DNA of 64,000 nucleotides from Microglena sp. YARC (lineage: Eukaryota; Chlorophyta; Chlorophyceae; Chlamydomonadales; Chlamydomonadaceae): NCBI GenBank assembly GCA_022414725.1, contig CM039462.1:92230261-92294260 (forward strand), read 5' to 3'. Positions within the stretch are counted from its first letter, which is position 1, and every line of letters starts with the position of its first letter. Of the stretch, positions 1-12,176 are shown in pieces. The notes under the pieces are model-generated. The model made no database searches. It was not told where the DNA came from and saw only the letters and a program-made list of their open reading frames with translations. A program made the translations under genes and the position numbers.

Positions 1-1675
1 GGAACGATCTGCATCGATTTGGTTTGGTTCCATTGCAAGTCCGCCTTCAGGCTGCTCACCGGCTGCAGTTAGCAAGGGCGATTGGGCATGACTTGAAACT
101 GTCTTTAACTGAGAACAAAACAGTTCCTCTACAAGCAGTAACGTGGAATCCAGAACTTCACGTCCTGTGAGTAACGGTTCTACACGGATGTAACAATTTC
201 GATTTCAATGGAATCCAGAGGTTTGTTTGGGGTTCAGACCATCCAGCGGAATTGTTTGGGGTTCAGCTCATTCAATGTGTTTTCCTTTTAGCCCTTCCTA
301 TCCACGTTTAGGGTTTGACATGTTAACTGGTATTTGTTTATACTGCGGAAGACGGCGACCAGCCAAATTGCTGGCTGAAGCTATTGAAATTGAAATTGAA
401 ATTGTTACATACTTACATCCGTGTAATGCAGTTACTCACAGGACGTGAAGTTAAGGACACCACCGCGTAAGCCGGGGCTAGCAGTAGTCATCATTAAACA
501 AGCAGTAGTCACCAAATTGCTGGCTGAAGCGATGTAAATAAAATAAATAAATAATATGCCTTGTTACGAGGCGTGAGGTTGAGGTGGCCAGCGTGCACAG
601 GGACCAACCATCAATTTATGGGTAATAATTTCTTCCAACGAAGGCACATTTTGATCAGCATGCTTCGATTTTTATAAAAGTTGATTTTATTTATAGAGAT
701 CACATTTTCCCTGGTATTTCTCTTACTGCCGAAGACGGCGAACATCCAAGTTGCTGGCTGAAGCTATGTATTTAAGTTCAAGTTCAAGTTAGGCTCCCAT
801 AGGTAACGCTCGGGAGGGCCGTGAGTTGGAAGGTGGCGAGGAGCCAAGATTTGGCTGAAAAACAGAAAACCCGTGGGACAATCCAATCAAAGTTTTGCAC
901 AAAAAGGATTTTCGCTTAAAAGGGTGCTTCTCCATGCGATAGCCATAGACTCAAGGATTTGTGGATAAATTACAAATTTACAGGTCGCTGTCAACCGCGA
1001 TGGTGCTTTGTCCAGTTGAGGTAGAAGTCCGCTCTCTGCCCGCGTACGACGGGTTCCCTTAACACCACGCCCCACCAGGCGTTATCATTACCTTTTACAA
1101 ATTTACAATCCGCTTGCAACAACCTGCGCAATGTAAGATGCATAGTAGTACAGAAAACAGCTGCACTGCCCTGAAAAGTACAAAAGCTGCAATGTACATT
1201 GCACTATTTTAGTACATAGATACACGGGCCCCCCGTATGAGTCACCCAGAACAGCAGAAATATTGGGGATCACGATGTACAAGCCGATCAACCATGGATT
1301 CATTAAGTAATATCAGCAAAGCGACAAACATGCAATTCTGCACTAAGGGGTCTGACGGCACTTGACACAACTCAGCACATGCAATTCGCCACTGAGGGGT
1401 CCTACGCCACTTGATACAACTCAAACTTTGATTTGACTAAGTCTCTCTTCCACTCTTTGGTTTCCAAATTATGTTCTGGGGAGAGCAGACAAAATATAGT
1501 ACATAAAATACAATACAGTACATTGAGTTCGGGCAAGTCTATTTAGCCTATTTGGCTACGCCTGAACCTGCTAGACTGTAAAAACACACACATCCATGAT
1601 CATAAACTTAACCACATGCAAAGCATAGAAAGCTCGGTGCAAAGGATAGAAAATACGACACATATGGACCTCGGT

Positions 1676-1872
1676 GTTTTTTTAGCTAAAACCGGCAGCT
1701 TCTAGGCAGCTCCTCTGACTGGCTACCGTATTTGGCCTAAGCTAATGCAACCTAGTGTCTCTAGAAGCTGAAAGAATCCGCTGTCCAGAACTGTTGAAAT
1801 CTCGGGGCTTAGCTCAGCGCCTGGCTCAGGGAGCTGCCTAGAAGCTGCTGCTCCTAGCTGAAAAGAAAAACG
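1676..1872. mobile_element. MITE-like element, family 1
   Basis: About 200 bp with imperfect terminal inverted repeats. The left end contains CAGCTTCTAGGCAGCTCC. The right end contains its inverse, followed by GCTGAAAAGAAAAAC. Non-coding. The same ends recur at 2776-2977, 12279-12462 and 25440-25638. Confidence 0.7.
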
Positions 1873-1975
1873 CTGACGCACCTTGACCCCAAAATTGAAC
1901 CCACCCACCCCTGGACTGCGCCACATACCATCACTATCATACAGGTGGGGGGGAGGGGGAGGGGGTATGTGTGGC

Positions 1976-2052
1976 TGTGTGTGTGTGTGTGGGGGGGGCA
2001 AGGACATCCACACAGGCATCTTGTCCAAAGGGGAAGCACCTTATGTGTGTAT

Positions 2053-2127
<75 letters not shown>

Positions 2128-2285
2128 GGGGTATGTATGTCTGTGTGGGTGTACCACATACCATCACTATCATACAGGTAGAAGGGGAGGGGGGAGGGGG
2201 AGGGGAGGGGGAGGGGGGTATGTGTGGCTGTGGGGGGGTGGCAAGGACATGCACACAGGCATCTTGTGTGTGTGTGTGTGTGTGT
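1976..2285. repeat. (TG)n microsatellite with long G runs
   Basis: A pure TG tract at about 2043-2110 runs into a homopolymer G stretch, with further G-rich blocks to 2240. The His/Thr- and Val/Cys-rich open frames here come from the dinucleotide repeat and are not genes. Confidence 0.95.
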
Positions 2286-2775
2286 GCCACATACCATCAC
2301 TATCGTGCAGGTGACATGGGGCAAGTCCTTTAAGCCTAGTAGGATACCAATGAACTGTCACATGCATTTGAATGGGCAGAACAATACACGGTGAGCAGTG
2401 AAACGAGAGCCTAAAAAAAAATAGTGAATCCTGGAGTGCTCCCACTGATAAGACCTGAAGGGCTGTAGCATACATACATTTAGATGATCAAACAACAGGA
2501 AGACAGGAAGAGTTGACAAAAATAGAATGGATGCAAATGCACAAGCCCATGCATAGATGCAACCCGAGAGGTGCTCGGGCATACTGTAGCATACATACAA
2601 ACATACAGGAGGCATGCCACAAGGTGGGTCACCAAATATGTTCCACTGTAGGGGGTGACGACCCCTCCTCCTCTTTACGAACGCCAATGTCTGTCTCGAA
2701 TCCGTTCAAACTGTCATATGACCCATCAGACGGACACTCAACCAAATTATTTGCTGCAATAGTGCAATGCATTCC

Positions 2776-2977
2776 ATAGCTTTTCTTTTCAGCTACGAGC
2801 AGCAGCTTCTAGACAGCTCCCGGAGCCAGCCACTGGGCTAAGCCCCAAGATTTAAACAGAAGCAGAATGATGATTAAGCTTCAGCTTCCAGATGCACTAC
2901 CTTGCTTAGGTTTGGCTGGGTTGCAAGCCAGGGGAGCTGCCTAGAAGCTGCTGCTCGAAGCCGAAAAGAAAAGCTAT
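2776..2977. mobile_element. MITE-like element, family 1 (best copy)
   Basis: About 200 bp flanked by inverted repeats of roughly 40 bp. The left begins ATAGCTTTTCTTTTCAGC. The right ends GCCGAAAAGAAAAGCTAT. Both arms carry the GCAGCTTCTAGxCAGCTCC core. The interior is unique and non-coding, as expected of a non-autonomous DNA transposon. Confidence 0.75.
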
Positions 2978-3146
2978 GATGCATCTTACTGGTGATCTGA
3001 TGCCCACAGTACGATGCGCGGGAGGATACATATTCATCAGGCTCTTCAAGTTTCATTTTAACGCCGCTGCTCAGGCAGCGGCGCTAAAAAGGGGCAAAAG
3101 ACCCATTTTAAAGCACTCCAAGAAAATAGTAATATTAGCAACGAAT

Positions 3147-5062
3147 TCATCGGGTCTTTGTTGCCTTTCCCTTCTTCTTTTTCTTCAGCTGCTGCGCTGC
3201 GGTGGAGGTAGCCACCACTCCCATGAGGAAGGCACTCCTCATGGGAACTTCATCAGAGGAGTGGCGATCCAGCCTGTCGGCCACATCCCTCCAGGCGGCA
3301 CCTTGTTTAGCGGCAGGCCCAGTGCCAGCCGGGCGAGTGGCGGCTGACCTGAGCAACTGAGAGCCTGTTCCCTGGTGGGAGGAGAGTATTGAGAGGGATA
3401 AGGTGAGAGGTGTGCGTTGATGGGAGTGTGTTGAGAGGGGTGTGTTGAGAGGGGTGTGTGGTGAGGGGTGTGTGTGTTTAGGGGTGTGTGTTGAGAGGGG
3501 TGTGTGTTTAGGGGTGTGTGTTGAGAGGGGTGTGTGTTGAGAGGGGTGTGTGTTTAGGGGTATGTGTTTAGGGGTGTGTGTTGAGAGGGTCGTGTATTTA
3601 GGGGTGTGTGTTGAGAGGGGTGTGTGTTTAGGGGTGTGTGTTGAGAGGGGTGTGTGTTGAGGGGTGTGTGTTGAGAGGGGTGTGTGTTTAGGGGTGTGTG
3701 TTGAGAGGGGTGTGTGTTTAGGGGTGTGTGTTGAGAGGGATGTGTGTTGATGGGTGTGTGTTGATGGGTGTGTGTTGACAGGTGTGTGTGGTAAGGGGTG
3801 TGTGGTGAGGGGTGTGTGTGGTGAGGGGGGTGTGTGTTTAGGGGTGTGTGTTGAGAGGGGTGTGTGTTGAGAGGTGTGTGTGTTTAGGTGTGTGTGTTTA
3901 GGGGTGTGTGTTGAGAGGGTCGTGTGTTTAGGGGTGTGTGTTGAGAGGGGTGTGTGTTTAGGGGTGTGTGTTGAGAGGGGTGTGTGTTTAGGGGTGTGTG
4001 TTAAGGGGTGTGTGTGGTGAGGGGTGTGTGCTGAGAGGGGTGTGTGTTTAGGGGTGTGTGTTGAGAGGGATGTGTGTTTAGGAGTGTGTGTGTAGGGGTG
4101 TGTGTTGAGAGGGTCGTGTGTTTAGGGGTGTGTGTTGAGAGGGGTGAGTGTTTAGGGGTGTGTGGTGAGGGGTGTGTGTTGAGAGGGGTGTGTGTTTAGG
4201 GGTGTGTGTTGAGAGGGGTGAGTGTTTAGGGGTGTGTGGTGAGGGGTGTGTGTTGAGAGGGGTGTGTGTTGAGAGGGGTGTGTGGTGAGGGGTGTGTGTT
4301 GAGAGGGGTGTGTGTTGAGAGGGGTGTGTGGTGAGGGGTGTGTGTGAGGGGGTGTGGTGGTGAGGGGTGTGAGTTGAGAGGGTGTGTGTTGAGAGGGGTG
4401 TGCGGTGAGGGGTGTGTGGTGAGGGGTGTGTGTTGAGAGGGGTGTGTTGAGAGTGGTGTGTGTTTAGGGGTGTGTGTTGAGAGGGGTGTGTGTTTAGGGG
4501 TGTGTGTTGAGAGGGGTGTGTGGTGAGGGGTGTGTGGTGAGAGGGGTGTGTTGAGAGTGGTGTGTGTTTAGGGGGATGTGTTGAGAGGTGTGTGTGTTTA
4601 GGGGTGTGTGTTGAGAGGTGTGTGTGTTTAGGGGTGTGTGTTGAGGGGTTTGCTGATATGGGGGGACGTCCGACTTGTCAGACCAATTTACAACTGCAAA
4701 ACGTGCACATTAAAGAGAGGAAATACAAAAGAGTAAATATAAATAAATAAATAGTACGCCTGTGCAAGCAAATGGGAAGGCATTCTCAATCTCACGCCTC
4801 GTAATAAGGCGTACTGTTTATTTACCTTCGGGTTCTCAGTTGTGCTGAGAGCTTCCTCATAGTCAGCGTCATAAGAGCTGACGCCCCGGGGGGCAGGCTC
4901 TGGGTCTGCAACCTTGTCGTACATCACCTCGGTGACCTTCACATCTTGAGTGCGGGCATCCCTCTCACGGACCTGGGGTGGGCAACAGGGGTGGAATGGG
5001 TGGGCAAAAGTAGGGAAAGAGGAGAAGGAAGGAGCAGTGTATGATATATATATATGTATATA

Positions 5063-5137
<75 letters not shown>

Positions 5138-8100
5138 TAGTACGGTAGCCCGTGTGGCCGGTGGCCACACAGACACACATCACCCACTCCAATCATAATA
5201 GGGTGCCCGTGGGGCTGAGTTACAGAATGGGCTACACATATGTCCTCACCTCCACCCCTCTCATAAACACAGTCATCATGTTTCCCCCACTTCAAATGCT
5301 GACGCATCTGCCCCCACCCACCCACCCACACAGTCCCCACTCTGCCCAAACCTCGACCCAGGCCCAATCTCAAATTTACCTCACCCCTTTACCCGCCAAG
5401 ACACACGTACTTCCCTGCTTCTCCGTTCCCATTAATCTGATCTTCTCTCGGCCACTTAAGCAGATGGATTTAACAGAAGCGATTATGATGTTTCCAGTTG
5501 AGTTCGAAATCGCGCAGACGTTTGGACATTTTATCAGACGACGCGGAAATGCGAAGACTTATGGAAATTGCAAACGAACGTCTGCCCAGTTTCAGACTCA
5601 GCTTGAAACATCGGAATTGCGCGAGAGCAAACCTGGTTACCTGTAGCTTCCTCTTCGCGCATAGATGCCTGGTTGGGAGTGCAAGCTGTTTCCCGAAAGG
5701 GCCTTAGTTCGGTAAACTCTGTCACGCACTCGCTACAGCTCAGCGCGAAAATGACCTTATCGTTGCAGGGTTGCAGGGAGTGGTGTGGGGTGGGGGGGGA
5801 AGATCTTGCAGAGTTATTACACGCAGTGCAAGGAGCACGCAGCAAGAAGGAAGTCGGGAGTCGGAAGAACGTCACAGGGTTGCAGGGACTTAGATCGTGC
5901 AGAGATACCATGAGCCGTACGAGTGTCTTAGCTCGCAGCAAGATGTATCAATAGAGCCTGCAGAAAGGCTGGAGAATGCTCAGGCATGGCAGCTCGTTCC
6001 CTTCTCCTTGCGAGATTATGAGCATGACGTAGCTCCTCTGGCTGGGCAGCTCGTTCCCTACTCCTTGCGAGATTATGAGCATGACGTAGGTCCCCTGGCT
6101 GGGCAGCATAGTCTTCACGCCTGGCTTGGTTAGTAGCTTCGCGTTCCTCCTCAGGCAAGGCAGCACGTTCCTGACGCCTTGCGAGATTATCAGCATGACG
6201 TCGGATCGGGCAGCGCGGGCATCACGTCGACGCTTGTTGGCTATGTCCCTGTCTTCCTTGCTCAGGCAAGCTCGCTTTGAGCGCTGGCTGGCGGTGTTTC
6301 GGGCCCTCCTGTCCATTAGGACCGTTGGCATGCATCATGGTCGCATGCTCCGTGAAGAAGCAATGAAATGAAACAATTATTCTGAGCGCCATACAAAGCG
6401 AGGGTCAGCAGATGACCTCCGAGGAGAGGATCTTCTAGATCTAAATTGCTTGCAGTCACACAATGGGAGGCAAATGTGGGGATGGAATGAGCGCGCACCT
6501 AGCTTTGCGCATCTGCAGTTTCGGTATTTGAAAATTTCGCTGGGCGGGGTGTTGCGAGTTGGGTTTGACGGGAAGTCGGTTGCAAGTCGGTTACACTTCG
6601 CACGCCCATGGCAAGTGGATACGCGATGATGACACCACCACGACCACGACCATGATTTCTTTATATATATATATATATATACAAATTGTAACTTCAGCCT
6701 ATTCAGACTGCCGGCATCATATGAAATCACATTGCCGTTCCCTACATATTACACAACGCACCTGCACATCTGGCACTCGACCCTGCAGAAGACACCTGCA
6801 CACCTGCACAACACAGCACACCTGAACAACTGGCATTCGACCCTGCAGAAGACACCAGCACAACACTCCTGCACACCTGCACAACAAAACACACATAAAC
6901 AACTGGCATTCGACCCTGCAGAAGACACCAGCACAACACTCCTGCACACCTGCACAACAAAACACACATGAACAACTGGCATTCGACCCTGCAGAAGACA
7001 CCAGCACAACACTCCTGCACACCTGCACAACAAAACACACATGAACAACTGGCATTCGACCCTGCAGAAGACACCAGCACAACACTCCTGCACACCTGCA
7101 CAACAAAACACACATGAACAACTGGCATTCGACCCTGCAGAAGACACCAGCACAACACTCCTGCAAACCTGCACAACAAAACACACATGAACAACTGGCA
7201 TTCGACCCTGCACAACACTCCTGCACAACTGCAGAACAGAACACACCTGCATAACACAACGCACCTGCACAACTGGCATTCGACCCTGTAGAAGAGCATC
7301 CACAGAATCCTGGGCCCAGTGTGCTGCGACAATAAGGGAGAGTTTGTCATTTTTTAAAGTTATGACAGGAGGATGCCCAAAAAATACATGGTACTAAAGG
7401 AGTTGATTTGCCACAATATGGGCTAGGTTCTATCTAAATCTCTCTCCCCCCCCCCCCCCCCACCACCACCCCACCACCACCACCACCACACACACACACC
7501 GCCAAGGTAGCTTTGTCCAGGTAAAGTAGCAGCCCGTTCCCTACCGCCCTAAGACGGGGCTCCCATAATACCACGCCCCACCAGGTGTTCTCATTACTTT
7601 TTTGGCAGGCTACCCCAGAGCTTTTGTCCCCCACTACCAGTAGTGATCACTACCTCGGACCCCGTTTTGGCTTAACCCTCCTCTACCCTGAGACTCCCCC
7701 GCCCCGCCCCCCGCCCCCCCGGGCCCCGCCCCCCGACACACCCTTCAAGCCACCTGTCCAAGTCGCTACCAGGAGCCCCACCAGGCTTTATCATTACTTT
7801 AGCACCCAGTACAGTAAGGAGTCCTAAGCCTGTCCTGGAATCTCGCAGCATAGCCCCTAGCTGGGATAGGAGACATGCTGGCGTTGGATGACAATGGGGA
7901 GTCTTGGTGGCCCTTTGCGCTCCAACACAGTCTTTTGTATGCCTCTCATCCAACATACCTATTTCAACCCTGATGATTCGATACCTCCCCCCCCCCCCCC
8001 CCCCCTCGGGACATGCGTTATTGTTGAAGGGCACAGAATGCGAGTGCGTTCTGGACATCTTGCAAGTGTGCCTCTCATCCAATGCACCTCCTTATGCCAG

Positions 8101-11100
8101 GTCATGTTATTCAAGCTCTTTGCTATTATTGGCGTAGCCCTCCCTTATAGGGGGCGGGAGCCCCCAGAGTCACCCAGTTGTCCATTTGTCGTGTTGTTGG
8201 CATTTAACCCTGGCCCTGTCGAAAACTCACCAACATAGAAGGAGCGATCGCGGATCTCCACAACGATGGGGAATGTTGGTGGCCCTTTGCGTTCCAACAC
8301 AGTCTTTTGTGTGCCTCTCATCCTTGCCTCATCGTCGCCCAACGTCACACTCTCAACGCCACCAACCAAATCACACAAAGTTGGGTTTTTCATCAGATTC
8401 TCCAGCAAGCGTCCGTGGGCAGTACCAATGAGCATCACACCTGTTTCAGAACATATGATTATGGGTGAAAATGTTTCAAACAAATGTTCGTGGGCGGTAC
8501 AGATGAGCAGTACACCTGTTCCAACACACATAGCCATAAGATTCTTGGTGGAAATGTTTCATACAAACACTTGTGGGCGGTACAGATGAGCGGTACACCT
8601 GTTCCAATACAGAACTACAGGATTCTTGTTGAAACTGTTTCAAACAAATGTCCGCCGATCCGAGAAGAAAAAGGGAAATGGGTGTGTGCGCAGTTGCGAG
8701 TCAGCACAGACGGGTGGGGAGACAAGGAGGGGGAGGGGATATAAGCAGGAATCCGAGTTGGAACAGGTGTACTCATGTTTCAAACAAATGTGGTACTGCT
8801 GAGTACACCTGTTCCAACACACAAAGCCATAGGATTCTTGGTTAACATGTTTCATCGTGTCTGAAGCACATCCAGCAACCATAGCATCTATCACGCTTTA
8901 CCTCTTTTGGCAGTGGTCTTACATGCCAACGCCTCAGCTATAGTTCCAATTTCATCAACATTGACCACACACACACACACACAAACAAACAGACACACAT
9001 CCAGCTTCCATAGCATGTATCACGCCTTACCTCTCTCTGCAATAGTCCAGCCAAGTTTAGAGTTTAGGGTTTAGGTGACCCCAGCCAATGCCCCAGCTTC
9101 AGATCCAATCTCATCAACAATGACCACACACATACACAAACACACATACAACACAAACACACATCCAGCTACTATAGCATCTTTCACACCTTACTTCTCT
9201 CAGCCTTGGTTCTGCGTGCCAACGCCTCAGTTTCAGAGCGAATCTCATTAACAATGACCACACACACAAACACACACACAACACAGACACTCACAAACAC
9301 ACATCCAGCTACCATAACACCGATCACGCCTTACCACTCTCTGCAATGGTTCTGTGTGCCAGCGTCTCAGTTTCAGAGCGAATCTCATCAACAATGACCA
9401 CACACACAAACACACACACAACACAGACACTCACAAACACACATCCAGCTACCATAACACCGATCACGCCTTACCTCTCTCTGCAATGGTCCTACATGCC
9501 AAATCCTCAGCTTCAGTTCCAATCTCATCAACTTTTTTTTTCAATGACACACACACAAACACACACACAACACAGACACTCACAAACACACATCCAGCTA
9601 CCATAACACCGATCACGCCTTACCTCTCTCTGCAATGGTCCTACATGCCAACGCCTCAGCTTCAGTTCCAATCTCATCAACAATGACCACACACAACAAA
9701 ACACACACACAACCACAGACACTCACAAAACACACATCCAGCTACCATAAACACGATCACGCCTTACCTCTCTCTGCAATGGTCCTACATGCCAACGCCT
9801 CAGCTTCAGTTCCAATCTCATCAACAATGACCACACACACAAACACACACACAACACAGACACTCACAAACACACATCCAGCTACCATAACACCGATCAC
9901 GCCTTACCTCTCTCTGCAATGGTCCTACATGCCAACGCCTCAGCTTCAGTTCCAATCTCATCAACAATGACCACACACACAAACACACACACAACACAGA
10001 CACTCACAAACACACATCCAGCTACCATAACACAGATCACGCCTTACCTCTCTCTGCAATGGTCCTACATGCCAACGCCTCAGCTTCAGTTCCAATCTCA
10101 TCAACAATGACCACACACACAAACACACACACAACACAGACACTCACAAACACACATCCAGCTACCATAACACAGATCACGCCTTACCTCTCTCTGCAAT
10201 GGTCCTACATGCCAACGCCTCAGCTTCAGTTCCAATCTCATCAACAATGACAACCTCAGGCATATGGTTCTCTACAGCCTCAACCTGTGTGAGAAAAGTC
10301 AAATGAAAACAAGAAAAGAGAAGGCAAATTGAAAAGGAGAAGGCAAGTTGAAGTTCAACCATGCCTCAACCTGTGTGAGAAAAGTGAAATAAACATGGGA
10401 AGTCAAATAAACATGGGAAGTCAAATAAACATGGGAAGTCAAATAAACATGGGAAGTCAAATAAACATGGGAAGTCAAATAAACATGAGAAGTCAAAACA
10501 AGAAGGCAAGTTGAATTTCAATCAAGCCTCGGCCAGTGTGAGAATAGGTGAACTAAAAATGAGAAGACAAAACGAGAAGGCTAAAAGAGAAAGCATGTTC
10601 AAGTTCAATCAAAGCCTCGGCCTGTGTGAGAAAAGTAAAATACATATGAGAAGGCAAAACGAGAAGGCAAGTTGAACTTCAACCAAGCCTCGACTTGTTG
10701 TTGTGTTTGTGAGTAGTTGTTATTGTTGTTGTTGTGTTGTTGCTGTGTTGTTGTTGTGTTGTTGTTGTGTTGCTGCTGTTGTTGTGTTTGTGTATGTTGT
10801 TGTGTTTGTGTGTTTTACTGTGTTGCTGAGACCACCCAACTTGACTGTTTAAGCCCATGCTGGGCTTAAGATGCGTAAAATACTTTTTTACGTTTTTGCC
10901 ACTAACTTGTTTAGGGTTTTAGCCATGGGTGTTAGTACAGAAGAATATTTCTGATTTCACGAGCCATACTTCGCTTTTACTGCCAAGGTTGAAATCAAGA
11001 CCCCCCCCCCCTGGCTCCAATGTTTTGGGCATGGCCCTGTGACATTTCTGCCCCCTCCCGGTTACAGTGTAACCTAGTTCAAGTTCAAGTTATACCTTCA

Positions 11101-12145
11101 GCATACACTAATTTGTACTTGTCACAAGTCACAACTTCAACTTATAACTTCCCTTGCATACGACGTGCGCTACCATTGGCGTGATGGGGCACTTCTCCTT
11201 ATGCACGTATGCTTATTTATCCCAAGGTAACAATTCCAAGCTACACCTTGATCATGCACTAATTTGTCCCAAGTCACAACTTCAAGCTACACCTTCATCA
11301 TGCACACAAAAATGTTGAAGGTCACAATTCCAATCTTCTCACCATGACCATATGCTGCTTGGTGGCATCGGCCACTTGCATACGACATGCACTACCAATG
11401 GCGGGATGGGGCACATCTCATTATGCACTCACGTTTTTTCAATTTTTTTATGTTTAGTTTATTCAAGCTGTTTTTTACATCTCGCTCTCCTCCTCATTAT
11501 GCAATGATGCTTATATTCAAAGTCAAGATAAGGTTAAAATAAATTCCAAGGTCAAATTAAAGGTTCTCACCATGACCATGTGTTGCTTGGTGGCGTCGGC
11601 CACTTGCATACGACGTGCGCTACCAATGGCAGGATGGGGCATTTCTCATTATGCACATTTGTTTATTTGTCCCAATGTCACAATTCCAAGCTTCTCACCA
11701 TGACCATGTGTTGCTTGGTGGCGTCGGCCACTTGCATACGACGTGCGCTACCAATGGCAGGATGGGGCATTTCTCATTATGCACATTTGTTTATTTGTCC
11801 CAATGTCACAATTCCAAGCTTCTCACCGATGACCATGTGTTGCTTGGTGGCGTCGGCCACTTGCATACGACGTGCGCTACCAATGGCGGGATGGGGCACA
11901 TCTCCATCTCCTCCGATTTCGTTTGATGAGTCAACGATCACTACACGCTTTTTCATTTCATCAGACAAGACGCGCGCAATCTGACAAGCAGCAGGGGTAA
12001 GATGGGGAGGGGGTGAGGTGCATGGGTGGTGGCGTGGGGGTTGGGTGGCGTTGGTGGGGTGGAAGAGGAATGAGGTGGCGGTGGCGGGGTGATGTGCATG
12101 GGTGATGGTGGTGGTGGGGTGTGAGAGTGCTGGGATTAATTTTGT

Positions 12146-12176
<31 letters not shown>

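Larger units (their letters stand above)
1..3146. other. Repeat-rich intergenic stretch
   Basis: No convincing gene was found. The stretch holds three copies of the two-hairpin repeat (about 345-417, 512-560, 727-790), a SINE 3' half (979-1089), two MITE-like elements (1676-1872, 2776-2977) and a TG/G-run block (1976-2285). A 45-bp direct duplication lies near 1333-1424. A short motif at 1925-1940, 2157-2178 and 2290-2312 reads on the minus strand as a codon run ending in a GTATGT donor. It may mark another gene whose exon cannot be identified. Confidence 0.6.

Noticed and set aside
1854..2333. His/Thr- and Val/Cys-rich ORFs
   Set aside because: They are translations of (TG)n and G runs.
6742..7350. 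Overlapping minus-strand ORFs rich in Cys/Val (180-202 residues), looking like a Cys-rich repeat protein
   Set aside because: All three frames are open because a 73-bp unit without stops is repeated. The unit is a copy of an SPD1 exon end plus intron.
9206..10143. Series of 60-110 residue ORFs with [17 protein letters not shown]
   Set aside because: Frames across the 140-bp exon-echo array, on the strand opposite the gene or out of frame with the exon.
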